Part shown: positions 41,611 to 50,716 of the stretch, piece after piece
Numbering within the stretch: the first letter of the stretch is position 1
How the letters are laid out: each line of letters opens with the position of its first letter
Source: Octadecabacter dasysiphoniae
GTDB lineage: Bacteria; Pseudomonadota; Alphaproteobacteria; Rhodobacterales; Rhodobacteraceae
Length of the DNA stretch: 64,000 bases
NCBI RefSeq assembly: GCF_021532615.1
Contig: NZ_JAKGAQ010000001.1
Coordinates: 558,001-622,000, forward strand
Direction of reading: 5' to 3'
Notes under the pieces: generated by a model
The model's input: only the letters and a program-made list of their open reading frames with translations
The model's database searches: none
What the model was told of the DNA's origin: nothing
Program-made: the position numbers and the translations under genes

Positions 41611-42216
41611 ATGCTGACGGCGTATCTTAACGGTTTTGGTGTCGCGATTTCGTTGATTTTGGCAATCGGGGCGCAAAACGCCTTTGTGCTGAAGCAAGGG
41701 TTGCGGCGCGAACATGTGCTGGCGGTGGTGCTGGTTTGCGCGGTTTCTGATGCAATTTTGATCACTGTCGGCGTGTTCGGTTTTACCGCCCTGACGCAAG
41801 CCTTGCCTGCGCTGGCGCCTGCCATGTTGTGGTTGGGGGCTGCGTTTTTGTTTGCGTATGGCGCGTTCAGTTTCTGGCGCGCATGGCAGGGGGGCGCAGC
41901 GCTTGATCCGGGGCAGGGGGCGGGGACGACGTTGAAGGCGGCGGTTTTGTTTTGCCTCGCGATTACGTGGCTGAACCCGCATGTTTATCTGGATACGGTG
42001 TTGTTGATCGGATCAATCGCGTCGCGGTTTGACGGGTTTGCGACCGCGTTTTGGGCGGGGGCTGTGACGTCTTCGTTTACGTTCTTTTTCGGGCTTGGAT
42101 ACGGTGCGCGCCTGCTGGCCCCGATCATGGCGCGCCCTGTGTCCTGGCGGGTTCTTGAGGTGTTGATCGGCTGTGTGATGTGGGCCATTGCTTTGGGGTT
42201 GATCTTCAAAGGGTAG
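41611..42216 (+). CDS. LysE/ArgO-family amino acid exporter
   Basis: 201 residues and six hydrophobic helices. The LysE signature IGAQNAFVLKQGLRREHVL near residues 21-39 and the C-terminal WLNPHVYLDTVLLIGSIASRF are diagnostic for the ArgO/LysE branch, which exports arginine or lysine. It lies before a DMT exporter in the same direction, suggesting a small exporter pair. ATG 41611 follows an AT-rich extragenic motif and a modest ribosome site. Which amino acid it exports is not determinable. Confidence 0.9.
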   Translation: MLTAYLNGFGVAISLILAIGAQNAFVLKQGLRREHVLAVVLVCAVSDAILITVGVFGFTALTQALPALAPAMLWLGAAFLFAYGAFSFWRAWQGGAALDPGQGAGTTLKAAVLFCLAITWLNPHVYLDTVLLIGSIASRFDGFATAFWAGAVTSSFTFFFGLGYGARLLAPIMARPVSWRVLEVLIGCVMWAIALGLIFKG

Positions 42217-42233
42217 AGGCGTCTAGTCGCGCT

Positions 42234-43127
42234 ATGCCTGCGCAAAATCGCCCCCTTATCGGTGTGTTCTGGATGGTCCTGACGGGCCTGAATTTTGTTG
42301 CCGTGACCGCACTTGTTAAACATATCGGCGACGCTGTGCCGGCTGCCCAAGGAGCGTTTTTGCGGTACCTGTTGGGGCTGGTGTTTCTGATCCCGATGAT
42401 CCGGCCCATATTGGCCGCGCATCTGACACGCCGGCAGGTGAAATTGTTTGCTGCGCGCGGGGTTGTGCACACGCTGGCGGTGATTTTGTGGTTCTTTGCC
42501 ATGGCGCGCATCCCGATCGCGGATGTGACGGCGATGAATTATCTGGCGCCGGTTTACATAACGCTGGGGGCCGCGTTGTTCCTGAAAGAACCGCTGCCGC
42601 CGCGGCGTATGTTTGCGGTTGTGATGGCGTTGATCGGGGCGCTGGTGATTTTGCGACCGGGATTTCGTGAAATTGACACGGGCCATATTGCGATGTTGGG
42701 CACTGCTGTCGGGTTTGCGGCCGGATACCTGATTGCCAAACAGCTGAGCGGGGAGGTCAGCCCTGCGGTGATTGTCGGCATGTTGTCGATTACGGTGACC
42801 ATCGGGTTGGCCCCCTTTGCCGCCGCTGTTTGGGTGCCTGTCAGTATGGCCAATGTCGGCTGGTTGTTTCTGGTCGCGTGTTTTGCCACGGCCGGGCATT
42901 TGACGATGACGATGGCCTTTGCCGCGGCACCCCTGACTGTGACGCAGCCGGTGACGTTTTTGCAACTGATCTGGGCCGTGATCCTTGGGGCGGTTGTGTT
43001 TGACGAAGGCATTGATGGCTGGGTTGTTTTTGGCGGTGCGGTTATCATGGCGTCGGTCAGTTTCATCACGTGGCGCGAAGCCATTGCCAAGCGCGCCTTG
43101 ACCCCGGCTGTGCACGCTACCAAGTAA
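42234..43127 (+). CDS. DMT-family (EamA) transporter
   Basis: 297 residues from ATG 42234, 17 bp after the LysE stop. Ten helices form two EamA repeats, the first beginning GVFWMVLTGLNFVAVTALVK and the second around IAMLGTAVGFAAGYLIAKQ. Blocks such as ARIPIADVTAMNYLAPVYITLGA are family-typical. It could export amino acids or other metabolites in concert with the LysE gene. An upstream frame to 42180 is an overlap with lysE and is not its start. Confidence 0.88.
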   Translation: MPAQNRPLIGVFWMVLTGLNFVAVTALVKHIGDAVPAAQGAFLRYLLGLVFLIPMIRPILAAHLTRRQVKLFAARGVVHTLAVILWFFAMARIPIADVTAMNYLAPVYITLGAALFLKEPLPPRRMFAVVMALIGALVILRPGFREIDTGHIAMLGTAVGFAAGYLIAKQLSGEVSPAVIVGMLSITVTIGLAPFAAAVWVPVSMANVGWLFLVACFATAGHLTMTMAFAAAPLTVTQPVTFLQLIWAVILGAVVFDEGIDGWVVFGGAVIMASVSFITWREAIAKRALTPAVHATK

Positions 43128-43152
43128 GGGTCAACGCTGCTATAGAGGCCCC

Positions 43153-45108
43153 ATGTCGCTGCCACCGGGATTCTTGGACGAATTGCGCACCCGTCTGTCT
43201 ATTGGGCAGGTTGTCGGGCGCAAAGTCATGTGGGATCAGCGCAAGTCGAATCAGGGTAAGGGCGATCTTTGGGCGCCGTGCCCGTTTCATCAGGAAAAAT
43301 CAGCCAGCTTTCACGTGGATGACCGCAAGGGGTATTACTACTGCTTCGGGTGCCACGCTAAGGGTGACGCGATTTCGTTTGTGCGCGAGACCGAAAATGT
43401 AGGGTTCATGGAAGCCGTTCAGATTTTGGCCGGTGAGGCGGGGATGACGATGCCTGCGCGCGACCCGGAGGCGCAGAAAAAGGCCGACCGCCGCACGCTA
43501 CTGGCCGAGGTGATGGAATATGCGGTGCAGTTTTACCGGCTTCAGTTGAAAACGGGCGCGGGGGCTGAGGCGCGGGACTATCTGGCGGGGCGCGGGTTGA
43601 AAGACAAAGCGCTGGAGCGTTGGGAAATCGGGTTTGCGCCGCAGGGCTGGCAGAACCTGTGGGATCATTTGACCGCTAAGGGCGTGTCAGAGGATTTGAT
43701 CATCGGATGTGGTTTGGCAAAGGCCAGCCAGCAGGGCAAAAAGCCATACGACACGTTTCGCCACCGCATCATGTTCCCGATCCGAGATGCGCGGGGCCGT
43801 GCGATTGCGTTTGGTGGCCGCGCGATGGACCCGACGGACAACGCGAAATACCTGAATTCTCCTGAGACCGAGCTGTTTGATAAGGGCCGCAACTTGTTCA
43901 ATCTTGGCCCCGCGCGCGAGGCCGCCGGTAAGGGCCAGCCGTTGATTGTCGCCGAAGGATATATGGACGTCATCGCGCTGAGCGAGGCGGGATTTGGTGC
44001 ATCTGTAGCGCCATTGGGCACGGCTGTAACGGAAATGCAGTTGCAGATGATGTGGCGCGTGTCGCCCGAACCTGTGATCACGCTGGACGGGGATACAGCG
44101 GGCCAGCGCGCCGCGATGCGGGTGATTGATCTGGCACTGCCGCTGCTTGAGGCGGGGCAGTCCGTGCGCTTTGCGATGATGCCCGACGGCCAAGACCCCG
44201 ACGATTTGTTGAAGTCTGCCGGTACGGGCGCGATGCGCGATAAGGTCGAAAACGCCCTGCCGATGGTGCAACTGCTGTGGGACCGCGAAGTGGAGGGCAA
44301 GAATTTCGACAGCCCTGAACGCAAGGCGGCGCTGGATAAATCCCTGCGCGAAAAGATCATGTTGATCAAAGATCCAAGCATCCGCAGCCATTACGGCCAA
44401 GCGATCAAGGATATGCGTTGGGAGCTGTTTGGCACCAAACGTGCGGCGTTTGATCCCGGTGCGCCGCGTGGCAAATGGACGCCAAAGGGCGCGAAATTGC
44501 CGGCGCAATCCAGCACGAAGGCGTCGATCCTCGCGGGGAGCGGCGGGTCGGAGGATCATATGCGCGAAGCGGTGATTTTGGCCGTTCTGATCCGCAACCC
44601 TCATATTGTGGGCGATTTTTACAGCGCGCTTGAACGTATGCTGTGCAGCGGGCCAGACAATGCGGCGTTGCGCGATGCCTTGTTGCGGGTTGAGGCCACG
44701 GATGATCTTGAACCCGCCCTGATCGAAATGATTGGCGATGATCCCCTTGTAAAGCTGTTTGCACAGCCCCACGTGGCAATTACGCCAGCCGTGCGTCGCC
44801 CTGATAACGGGGACCTTGCGCGGATGTGCCTTGCTGAAGAGATGGCAAAACTCACCGCCCGCAGGGGCCACGCCCATGAGGTCGAAGACGCCATTGAAGA
44901 ATTGTCATCGGATGTGGCTGACGAACGGCTTACCGCGCGATTGGCGCAATCTATCGCCGCCATGAACAATGCCGGGCGCCAAGACAACGATGACAGCGCC
45001 GAATACCACACGGGTGGGAACGGTGCGCGAATCAAAAAAGATGAACGCAGCGCATTTGATGCACTTTTAGACAACATCGACTTTGCCAAAGGGGGCAAGG
45101 CGCACTAA
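43153..45108 (+). CDS. dnaG: DnaG DNA primase
   Basis: 651 residues. An N-terminal CHC2 zinc finger (PCPFHQEKSASFHVD ... YYCFGCHAKGDAISF) is followed by the RNAP basic/Toprim core with LIVAEGYMDVIAL and ITLDGDTAGQRAAMRV, and a C-terminal helicase-interaction region (about 450-651). It makes RNA primers for chromosome replication. It directly precedes rpoD (145 bp), the remnant of the conserved rpsU-dnaG-rpoD order; no rpsU lies upstream in this lineage. ATG 43153 is preceded by TAGAGGCCCC. Confidence 0.97.
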   Translation: MSLPPGFLDELRTRLSIGQVVGRKVMWDQRKSNQGKGDLWAPCPFHQEKSASFHVDDRKGYYYCFGCHAKGDAISFVRETENVGFMEAVQILAGEAGMTMPARDPEAQKKADRRTLLAEVMEYAVQFYRLQLKTGAGAEARDYLAGRGLKDKALERWEIGFAPQGWQNLWDHLTAKGVSEDLIIGCGLAKASQQGKKPYDTFRHRIMFPIRDARGRAIAFGGRAMDPTDNAKYLNSPETELFDKGRNLFNLGPAREAAGKGQPLIVAEGYMDVIALSEAGFGASVAPLGTAVTEMQLQMMWRVSPEPVITLDGDTAGQRAAMRVIDLALPLLEAGQSVRFAMMPDGQDPDDLLKSAGTGAMRDKVENALPMVQLLWDREVEGKNFDSPERKAALDKSLREKIMLIKDPSIRSHYGQAIKDMRWELFGTKRAAFDPGAPRGKWTPKGAKLPAQSSTKASILAGSGGSEDHMREAVILAVLIRNPHIVGDFYSALERMLCSGPDNAALRDALLRVEATDDLEPALIEMIGDDPLVKLFAQPHVAITPAVRRPDNGDLARMCLAEEMAKLTARRGHAHEVEDAIEELSSDVADERLTARLAQSIAAMNNAGRQDNDDSAEYHTGGNGARIKKDERSAFDALLDNIDFAKGGKAH

Positions 45109-45163
45109 GTCACCTGTTAACTGACGCGCAACGGCCTAGAAAAATAAGCGTTCTGGGCATTGC

Positions 45164-45212
45164 GAATCACTCACCGTCTTGGTTGATTCGTTTCAACCGA
45201 ATCACCCGAATC
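45164..45212. promoter_or_regulatory. cluster of four GANTC (CcrM-type) sites before rpoD
   Basis: GAATC at 45164-45168, GATTC at 45185-45189, GAATC at 45199-45203 and GAATC at 45208-45212 lie in 49 bp of the dnaG-rpoD spacer. The second and third form an inverted repeat GATTCG...CGAATC. GANTC is the target of the alphaproteobacterial cell-cycle methylase CcrM, and four sites in so short a span is uncommon. No other promoter element is clear. Confidence 0.55.
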
Positions 45213-45253
45213 ATCTAGCCTTGATTTTGGGCGATAGCCGAAGGGAACTACGC

Positions 45254-47218
45254 ATGGCCGCCAAGGATAACACTGAGCAACGCGACGACGGGGATCATTC
45301 CCTCGACATGAGCCAAGCTGCTGTCAAAAAAATGATCGCCGAAGCGCGCGAGCGCGGGACGATCACCTATGACCAGCTGAACGCTGTGTTGCCGCCCGAT
45401 CAGGTCAGTTCCGACCAGATTGAGGATGTGATGTCCATGCTCAATGAAATGGGCATTCAGGTCACCGAAGAAGAAGAATCCGAAGAAGTCGACGATGACG
45501 GCAAATCCAAGGAACTGGCGACAGTTTCGGGCGGGCGCGAGGTCACACTCGGCGGGGCGGAGGCTGAAAAGCTGGACCGCACGGACGACCCTGTGCGCAT
45601 GTATCTGCGCGAAATGGGCAGCGTTGAACTGCTGAGCCGGGAAGGCGAAATCGCGATTGCCAAACGCATTGAGGCGGGCCGCAACACGATGATCCTCGGG
45701 CTGTGCGAAAGCCCGCTGACGTTTCAGGCGATTACGATCTGGCGCGACGAACTTTTGTCCGAAGATATTTTGCTGCGCGATGTGATCGATCTGGAAACCA
45801 CGTTCGGCGATCAGCTGGCCGAAGAGACCGAGGAAACCAATGTGGTGGCCTCTGCGGATGGTGAAAAGAAAGAAGAAAAACAAGAACTTGATGCGGATGG
45901 GAACCCCATCGCTAAAGACGACGACGATGATGAGGATGACGCCGCAAACCTGTCGCTGGCCGCGATGGAAGCGCAGTTGAAGCCACAGGTTCTGGACACA
46001 CTGGAATTGATCGCGCGCGACTTTGCGAAACTGTCTGACATGCAGGACGCACGGATGTCCGCGACGCTGAACGAAGACGACAGCTTTACCGACAAAGAAG
46101 AAAAGAAATACCAGAAACTGCGGTCTGAAATCGTTGAACTGGTGAATTCGCTGCACCTGCACAACAACCGTATCGAAGCGCTGATTGACCAGTTGTATGG
46201 CATCAACCGCCGTATCATGCAGATCGATTCCAACATGGTGAAGCTGGCCGACCAAGCCCGCATCAATCGCCGCGAGTTTGTGGATGCCTATAAAGGTCGT
46301 GAACTCGACCCAACGTGGCTTGAGGAAATGGGCCAGAAGGCCGGGCGCGGTTGGCAGATGCTGATCGAACGGTCCACTGGTAAGATCGAAGATCTGCGCG
46401 CGGAAATGGCGCAGGTTGGTAACTATATCGGTGTCGATATTTCCGAATTCCGCCGCATCGTACAGCAGGTCCAGAAGGGCGAAAAAGAAGCCCGTCAGGC
46501 CAAGAAAGAAATGGTTGAGGCGAACCTGCGTTTGGTGATCTCGATCGCGAAGAAATACACGAACCGTGGCCTGCAATTCCTTGATCTTATTCAAGAAGGT
46601 AACATCGGCCTGATGAAGGCGGTTGATAAGTTCGAATACCGTCGCGGGTATAAATTCTCGACCTATGCGACGTGGTGGATTCGTCAGGCGATTACCCGCT
46701 CAATCGCGGATCAGGCCCGGACAATCCGTATTCCGGTGCACATGATCGAAACGATCAACAAACTGGTGCGCACGGGCCGTCAGATGTTGCACGAAATTGG
46801 CCGCGAACCCACACCGGAAGAATTGGCCGCCAAGTTGCAGATGCCTTTGGAAAAAGTGCGCAAGGTGATGAAGATCGCCAAAGAGCCGATTTCCCTTGAG
46901 ACCCCGATTGGTGACGAAGAAGACAGCCAACTCGGTGATTTCATTGAAGATAAAAATGCAGTGCTGCCGCTGGATTCCGCCATTCAGGAAAACTTGAAGG
47001 AAACCACGACACGGGTTCTGGCATCACTTACACCGCGCGAAGAACGTGTTTTGCGGATGCGTTTTGGCATCGGGATGAATACGGACCACACCCTCGAAGA
47101 GGTTGGTCAGCAGTTCAGCGTGACGCGCGAACGTATTCGCCAGATCGAAGCAAAGGCGCTGCGCAAGCTGAAACACCCGAGCCGATCACGCCGCTTGCGG
47201 TCATTCCTCGACCAGTGA
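45254..47218 (+). CDS. rpoD: RpoD, primary sigma-70 factor
   Basis: 654 residues from ATG 45254 after AGGGAAC. Region 1.1 (about 15-75: [22 protein letters not shown]), an acid-rich insert ([16 protein letters not shown]), region 1.2 ([16 protein letters not shown]), the large non-conserved region with a long acidic and Lys/Glu-rich stretch, regions 2.1-2.4 ([20 protein letters not shown]) and region 4.2 HTH ([28 protein letters not shown]) are all present. It is the housekeeping sigma factor. The acidic NCR is typical of alphaproteobacterial RpoD. Gene spacing suggests its own promoter within the GANTC-rich spacer. Confidence 0.97.
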   Translation: MAAKDNTEQRDDGDHSLDMSQAAVKKMIAEARERGTITYDQLNAVLPPDQVSSDQIEDVMSMLNEMGIQVTEEEESEEVDDDGKSKELATVSGGREVTLGGAEAEKLDRTDDPVRMYLREMGSVELLSREGEIAIAKRIEAGRNTMILGLCESPLTFQAITIWRDELLSEDILLRDVIDLETTFGDQLAEETEETNVVASADGEKKEEKQELDADGNPIAKDDDDDEDDAANLSLAAMEAQLKPQVLDTLELIARDFAKLSDMQDARMSATLNEDDSFTDKEEKKYQKLRSEIVELVNSLHLHNNRIEALIDQLYGINRRIMQIDSNMVKLADQARINRREFVDAYKGRELDPTWLEEMGQKAGRGWQMLIERSTGKIEDLRAEMAQVGNYIGVDISEFRRIVQQVQKGEKEARQAKKEMVEANLRLVISIAKKYTNRGLQFLDLIQEGNIGLMKAVDKFEYRRGYKFSTYATWWIRQAITRSIADQARTIRIPVHMIETINKLVRTGRQMLHEIGREPTPEELAAKLQMPLEKVRKVMKIAKEPISLETPIGDEEDSQLGDFIEDKNAVLPLDSAIQENLKETTTRVLASLTPREERVLRMRFGIGMNTDHTLEEVGQQFSVTRERIRQIEAKALRKLKHPSRSRRLRSFLDQ

Positions 47219-47298
47219 TTGATTTTTTCTTCAAATAACGCGGTTTCGCTGTTAATACTTTCATACCGAGCACACAAAAAACAAAAAGAGGTAATGAA

Positions 47299-47562
47299 AT
47301 GGCTGAAGTAGCTAAGAAGATTGAACGCACACCCGAGCACCGCATGCGCACACGCGTTGGCCTTACAATTGGCCGTGGCGTTTGGTTGGCTGGATACAAG
47401 ATTGAATTCCCCAACGCGACCGCAGACGAGCGTAAAGCCGCGTGGAAAGAAGCCCGTAAGGATTTCAAAAAGATCGGCATGAAGGCGTTGAAAACGCTTG
47501 AGAAAAACGGTTTTGAAGTGGTTGAGAAGCCAGAAGAAAAGCCTGCTGTAGCCGCGGCGTAA
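47299..47562 (+). CDS. small basic conserved protein of unknown function
   Basis: 87 residues, strongly basic in the middle (RMRTRVGLTIGRG, DERKAAWKEARKDFKKIGMKALKTLEKNGFEVVE) with an Ala/Pro/Glu tail. No domain recognised. It may bind nucleic acid or ribosomes from its charge pattern, but that is a guess. A ribosome site AAAAAGAGGTAATGAAATG lies just before it, an AT-rich 80-bp spacer after rpoD may contain its promoter, and a strong terminator follows, so it is probably its own transcript and well expressed. Confidence 0.75.
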   Translation: MAEVAKKIERTPEHRMRTRVGLTIGRGVWLAGYKIEFPNATADERKAAWKEARKDFKKIGMKALKTLEKNGFEVVEKPEEKPAVAAA

Positions 47563-47583
47563 GCCCCCTGGCATTGAATTTGG

Positions 47584-47610
47584 AAAGGGTCGCCTTGGGC
47601 GGCCCTTTTT
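47584..47610 (+). terminator. intrinsic terminator after the small basic protein gene
   Basis: AAAGGGTCGCC and GGCGGCCCTTT flank TTG and are followed by a run of T (CCCTTTTTG). It is a canonical intrinsic terminator for the plus-strand transcript. Confidence 0.85.
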
Positions 47611-47657
47611 GCATTTGCACCCTTGCATGACGGGCGCGTGCGCGGAACACTTCGCCT

Positions 47658-48056
47658 ATGGAATGGACGATTTCAACGCACGGGCCTGGCCTGTATGATT
47701 TTACCAGCGACGTGGCGGCGCAGGTGTCGGGCACCGGTATTTTGACGTTGTTTGTGCAGCACACGTCGTGTTCGCTGCTGATCCAAGAAAACGCAGACCC
47801 CGAAGTACAGACAGACCTTGTCGCCTATTTTGATCGGCTTGTTCCACCGGCAAGCGATCCGTCGATGTCATACCTGAAGCATACGTATGAGGGCCCAGAC
47901 GACATGCCTGCCCATATCAAGGCGTCGATGTTGCCCGTCAGCTTGCAGATTCCTGTCATTTCAGGGCGGATGCAGCTGGGAACATGGCAGGGAATTTACC
48001 TTTTCGAACATAGAACCGTGCGCCATCAGCGCCATGTTACGGGGATGCTAAGATGA
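47658..48056 (+). CDS. YjbQ (UPF0047) secondary thiamine-phosphate synthase-type protein
   Basis: 132 residues. The family core LFVQHTSCSLLIQENAD and the C-terminal GTWQGIYLFEHR are intact, with His residues in the putative active site. YjbQ-family proteins have weak thiamine-phosphate synthase activity but their main role is uncertain. The stop overlaps the start of an M20 amidohydrolase gene by ATGA, so the two are co-expressed. It follows a strong terminator, so a promoter should lie in the 95-bp spacer. Confidence 0.88.
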   Translation: MEWTISTHGPGLYDFTSDVAAQVSGTGILTLFVQHTSCSLLIQENADPEVQTDLVAYFDRLVPPASDPSMSYLKHTYEGPDDMPAHIKASMLPVSLQIPVISGRMQLGTWQGIYLFEHRTVRHQRHVTGMLR

Positions 48057-49609
48057 GCCTATCCGCCGCCCAAACCAGTGCGCAAAAATGGGTGGAAAAT
48101 GCCCGCGCAGGCTTGTCTGCCGATTGCGCGCGCATCTTTGATTTCGCCGAACCTGCGTGGCGGGAATACAAATCTGCTGCTTGGTACGTTGAACGGTTGC
48201 GGGCCGAAGGGTTCACGGTTGAGGAGGGCAGTGGCGGGATGCCGACGGCGTTTTGCGCGCAATGGTCAAACGGTGATGGGCCCGTGGTGGGCATGTATGC
48301 CGAATATGACGCGGTGCCGGGAAACTGCCAGGCCGCACGCCCCGAGGCCGGCCCGCGTGAGGGGTTTGGGCCCCATGCTGCGGGCCACACAGACCCGCAT
48401 TCTGCATTGGGGATCAGTGGGTTAGGCGGGCTTTTGGCCACAAAGGTCGCGATGGATCTGCACGGCATCAAAGGCGGGTTGAGATTCACGGGGGAGCCTG
48501 CGGAAAAGGTGCGCGGGTCCAAGCCGATCCATGCTGCGCAGGGGTATTACGATGGGCTGGCGGGGATGTTGTCGTTCCATCCGTTTTACATGCTGCCCAT
48601 GTGCAATACCGTGCGTTGGGACACGCATTGCGGCGCGGCCTATTCGATGATTTATCGGTTTATCTGCGATGATCCGCATCTGTTTGGTGCCAAAGACGGC
48701 GCGCCGATCCCGCAAAGCCATAGCGATATTCGCGCACCCGGGGCCAATGATGCGTTGGTGATGATGTACAGCCAGGCCCGTATGTTGCGCGATACGATGT
48801 TGCCCCATACGGGCGGTTGGTCCATTTCCGAGGCGATCCTGAGTGCGGGGCAGGCGACGGCGGACAACCTGCCGGCGGGGCTGGCGGAACTGCAATATAT
48901 GATGCGGGTTCCGACCGTTGAAATGGCCGAGGCGGTTTCGTCGCGCCTCGATGATTTGGCGCACAGCATTGCGGGGCAAACGGGGTGTCGGGTGGAGCGC
49001 CACTGGGTTTGTAAATCGCGCCCCGGATTGGCGAACCACGCGATGGCGAATCTGGTTTGGGAGCAAATTCAACATGTTGGCCCGCCGGTTTGGGATGAAG
49101 ACGCCAAAGCATTGATGCGCAAGGTGCAGGAAAATTGCGGGGGAGAGCCAGACGCCGACCCGATCCTGCCCGCCTGTAAAGAACTGATCCCCCCGCAAGA
49201 GGCAGAGGCGATTTTGCGACAGTCCCTACCGCCAAATCAGCGCAATTCCACGTCTGATGATTACACGGATATGACGTGGCACGCCCCGACGGCGCGATTT
49301 TACATGGCGCGTCCGGCGTTGAAGGGCGGGCCATATCCGGCGTGGGCGATGAATGCGCTGGGGGGCATGACGCAAACGATTGATCCTATGGTTCAGGCGG
49401 CGGCGCAGGTTTTGGCGCTGTCGGCTTTGCGTCTGCTTGAGGACGACACCGCGCGTGACACTGCCCTCGCCGAATTTGACCGCCGTAAGGGCGAACACGA
49501 CATCGCGCCGCTGTGCGATTATCCGGCCCCGATCGGGTTCAATTGGCCCGAATACAGCGACACAGCGCGCGGGAACGATTGGCATATTCCAACATTGGAG
49601 GGGTCATGA
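48053..49609 (+). CDS. M20-family amidohydrolase (AbgB-like aminobenzoyl-glutamate hydrolase type)
   Basis: 518 residues. The M20D fold shows AEYDAVPGNCQ, the metal-site block GPHAAGHTDPHSALG, the catalytic Glu within LRFTGEPAEKVRGS, the dimerisation insert, and HAPTARFYMARPAL near the end. The closest class by layout is AbgB, which cleaves p-aminobenzoyl-glutamate. The usual metal-ligand Cys (HxCGH) is replaced by Ala here (HAAGH), as in one AbgB subgroup. It overlaps yjbQ and the next gene by 4 bp each, so the three form an operon. Confidence 0.85.
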   Translation: MSLSAAQTSAQKWVENARAGLSADCARIFDFAEPAWREYKSAAWYVERLRAEGFTVEEGSGGMPTAFCAQWSNGDGPVVGMYAEYDAVPGNCQAARPEAGPREGFGPHAAGHTDPHSALGISGLGGLLATKVAMDLHGIKGGLRFTGEPAEKVRGSKPIHAAQGYYDGLAGMLSFHPFYMLPMCNTVRWDTHCGAAYSMIYRFICDDPHLFGAKDGAPIPQSHSDIRAPGANDALVMMYSQARMLRDTMLPHTGGWSISEAILSAGQATADNLPAGLAELQYMMRVPTVEMAEAVSSRLDDLAHSIAGQTGCRVERHWVCKSRPGLANHAMANLVWEQIQHVGPPVWDEDAKALMRKVQENCGGEPDADPILPACKELIPPQEAEAILRQSLPPNQRNSTSDDYTDMTWHAPTARFYMARPALKGGPYPAWAMNALGGMTQTIDPMVQAAAQVLALSALRLLEDDTARDTALAEFDRRKGEHDIAPLCDYPAPIGFNWPEYSDTARGNDWHIPTLEGS

Positions 49610-50115
49610 AGGCCATTTTTGCACTACTGGCTTTCACAAATGCCGCTTGGGCCGATTGCCTGGATGGCGAAGGCACGTTCCTGTCCTGCCGCATAGCGGA
49701 TAGCGAAAATGTGCTGCGTGTTTGTTTTACCGCGACAGACACATTTTATCGGTTCGGCCCGCTTGGTCAAACGCCTGATCTAGAACTTATGGAACCGATC
49801 GCATCAGTGGATTATCAGCCGTGGAACGGCGTCGGGCGGTCGATAAGTGAGGCGATTACATTTAACACCGGGCCCTATTCCTACCTCACGTACGCGGGTT
49901 TTGAACGTATGTTTGGCGAAGAAGAGTACGAAGACATCCCGCACCGAAGCTTTGGTGGTGTCACTGTCACGAAAAATGACACCGAAATCGCGCGGTTGGA
50001 ATGTGACCGTTCCAGCGTTGATTTTGGCTGGGATGTCGCACTTTTTGAGGCAAAACAAGCGCTTGGATTTGTCTGGGATGATCGCAATCGTGAATGGGTT
50101 GAATTGCCCGACTGA
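49606..50115 (+). CDS. secreted protein of unknown function
   Basis: 169 residues from ATG 49606, which overlaps the amidohydrolase stop. It has an N-terminal signal peptide (MKAIFALLAFTNAAWA, cleaved after AWA) and no lipobox. The mature part has two early cysteines (CLDGEGTFLSCRIADSENVLRVCF) that suggest disulfides, then a folded acidic domain with no recognised family. It is probably periplasmic. Co-expression with yjbQ and the amidohydrolase is implied by overlap, but no joint function can be deduced. Confidence 0.75.
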   Translation: MKAIFALLAFTNAAWADCLDGEGTFLSCRIADSENVLRVCFTATDTFYRFGPLGQTPDLELMEPIASVDYQPWNGVGRSISEAITFNTGPYSYLTYAGFERMFGEEEYEDIPHRSFGGVTVTKNDTEIARLECDRSSVDFGWDVALFEAKQALGFVWDDRNREWVELPD

Positions 50116-50198
50116 GTCACATCTGTCACGCCGTTGGCCCATCATCTAGCGTCTGAAATTGCCCACTACCCAAAACTTATCCCGCAGCCTATAGTGGC

Positions 50199-50207
50199 TG
50201 TGGATAA
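50199..50207. promoter_or_regulatory. DnaA-box-like nonamer upstream of nrdR
   Basis: TGTGGATAA at 50199-50207 is the exact complement of the DnaA consensus TTATCCACA. A second, degenerate CTTATCCCG is nearby. In the nrdR spacer it could couple ribonucleotide-reductase control to replication, but a single 9-mer also occurs by chance. The 133-bp spacer has no other clear motif. Confidence 0.3.
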
Positions 50208-50248
50208 ATGGGGCGTTAGACCCCAGAGGCAGATAAACGAGGACAGAC

Positions 50249-50716
50249 ATGCGTTGCCCCTTTTGTGGAAACGTCGACACCCAAGTGAAGGATTCCCGCC
50301 CTGCGGAAGATCACGTCGCCATTCGGCGGCGCCGGTTTTGCCCCGCGTGTGGGGGTCGTTTTACGACCTATGAACGTGTGCAATTGCGCGATCTGGTTGT
50401 GATCAAATCCAACGGGCGTCGTGAAGATTTTGACCGACCCAAGCTTGAACGCTCTGTGCGGATATCGATGCAAAAACGCCCGGTTGAGCCGGAACGCGTG
50501 GATCAGATGATTTCTGGCATCGTGCGGCGCCTTGAAAGCATGGGCGAAACCGACATCGGATCAAAGCAAATCGGTGAGATCGTGATGGAGGCTTTGGCCC
50601 GCATCGACACCGTCGCTTATGTGCGATTTGCCAGTGTTTACAAGAACTTCCAGGCTGCGGACGACTTCGATAAATTTGTGAGCGAATTGCGCCCACAAGC
50701 CCCATCGGACGATTGA
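50249..50716 (+). CDS. nrdR: NrdR, repressor of ribonucleotide reductase genes
   Basis: 155 residues. N-terminal zinc ribbon [20 protein letters not shown] with [16 protein letters not shown], then the ATP-cone domain ([28 protein letters not shown] through [15 protein letters not shown]). It senses ATP/dATP and binds NrdR boxes before ribonucleotide reductase genes. In many bacteria nrdR precedes ribD, as here, where the TTG start of ribD overlaps its stop. The gene is standard length. Confidence 0.97.
   Translation: MRCPFCGNVDTQVKDSRPAEDHVAIRRRRFCPACGGRFTTYERVQLRDLVVIKSNGRREDFDRPKLERSVRISMQKRPVEPERVDQMISGIVRRLESMGETDIGSKQIGEIVMEALARIDTVAYVRFASVYKNFQAADDFDKFVSELRPQAPSDD

Noticed and set aside
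41985..43115. 376-residue ORF antisense to the LysE and DMT transporter genes
   Set aside because: Composition is Arg/His/Gln-rich and low in structure, as in mirror frames of hydrophobic genes.
45248..46594. 448-residue ORF antisense to rpoD
   Set aside because: A long mirror frame caused by GC-skewed codons in a conserved gene. The plus-strand frame carries all sigma-70 regions.
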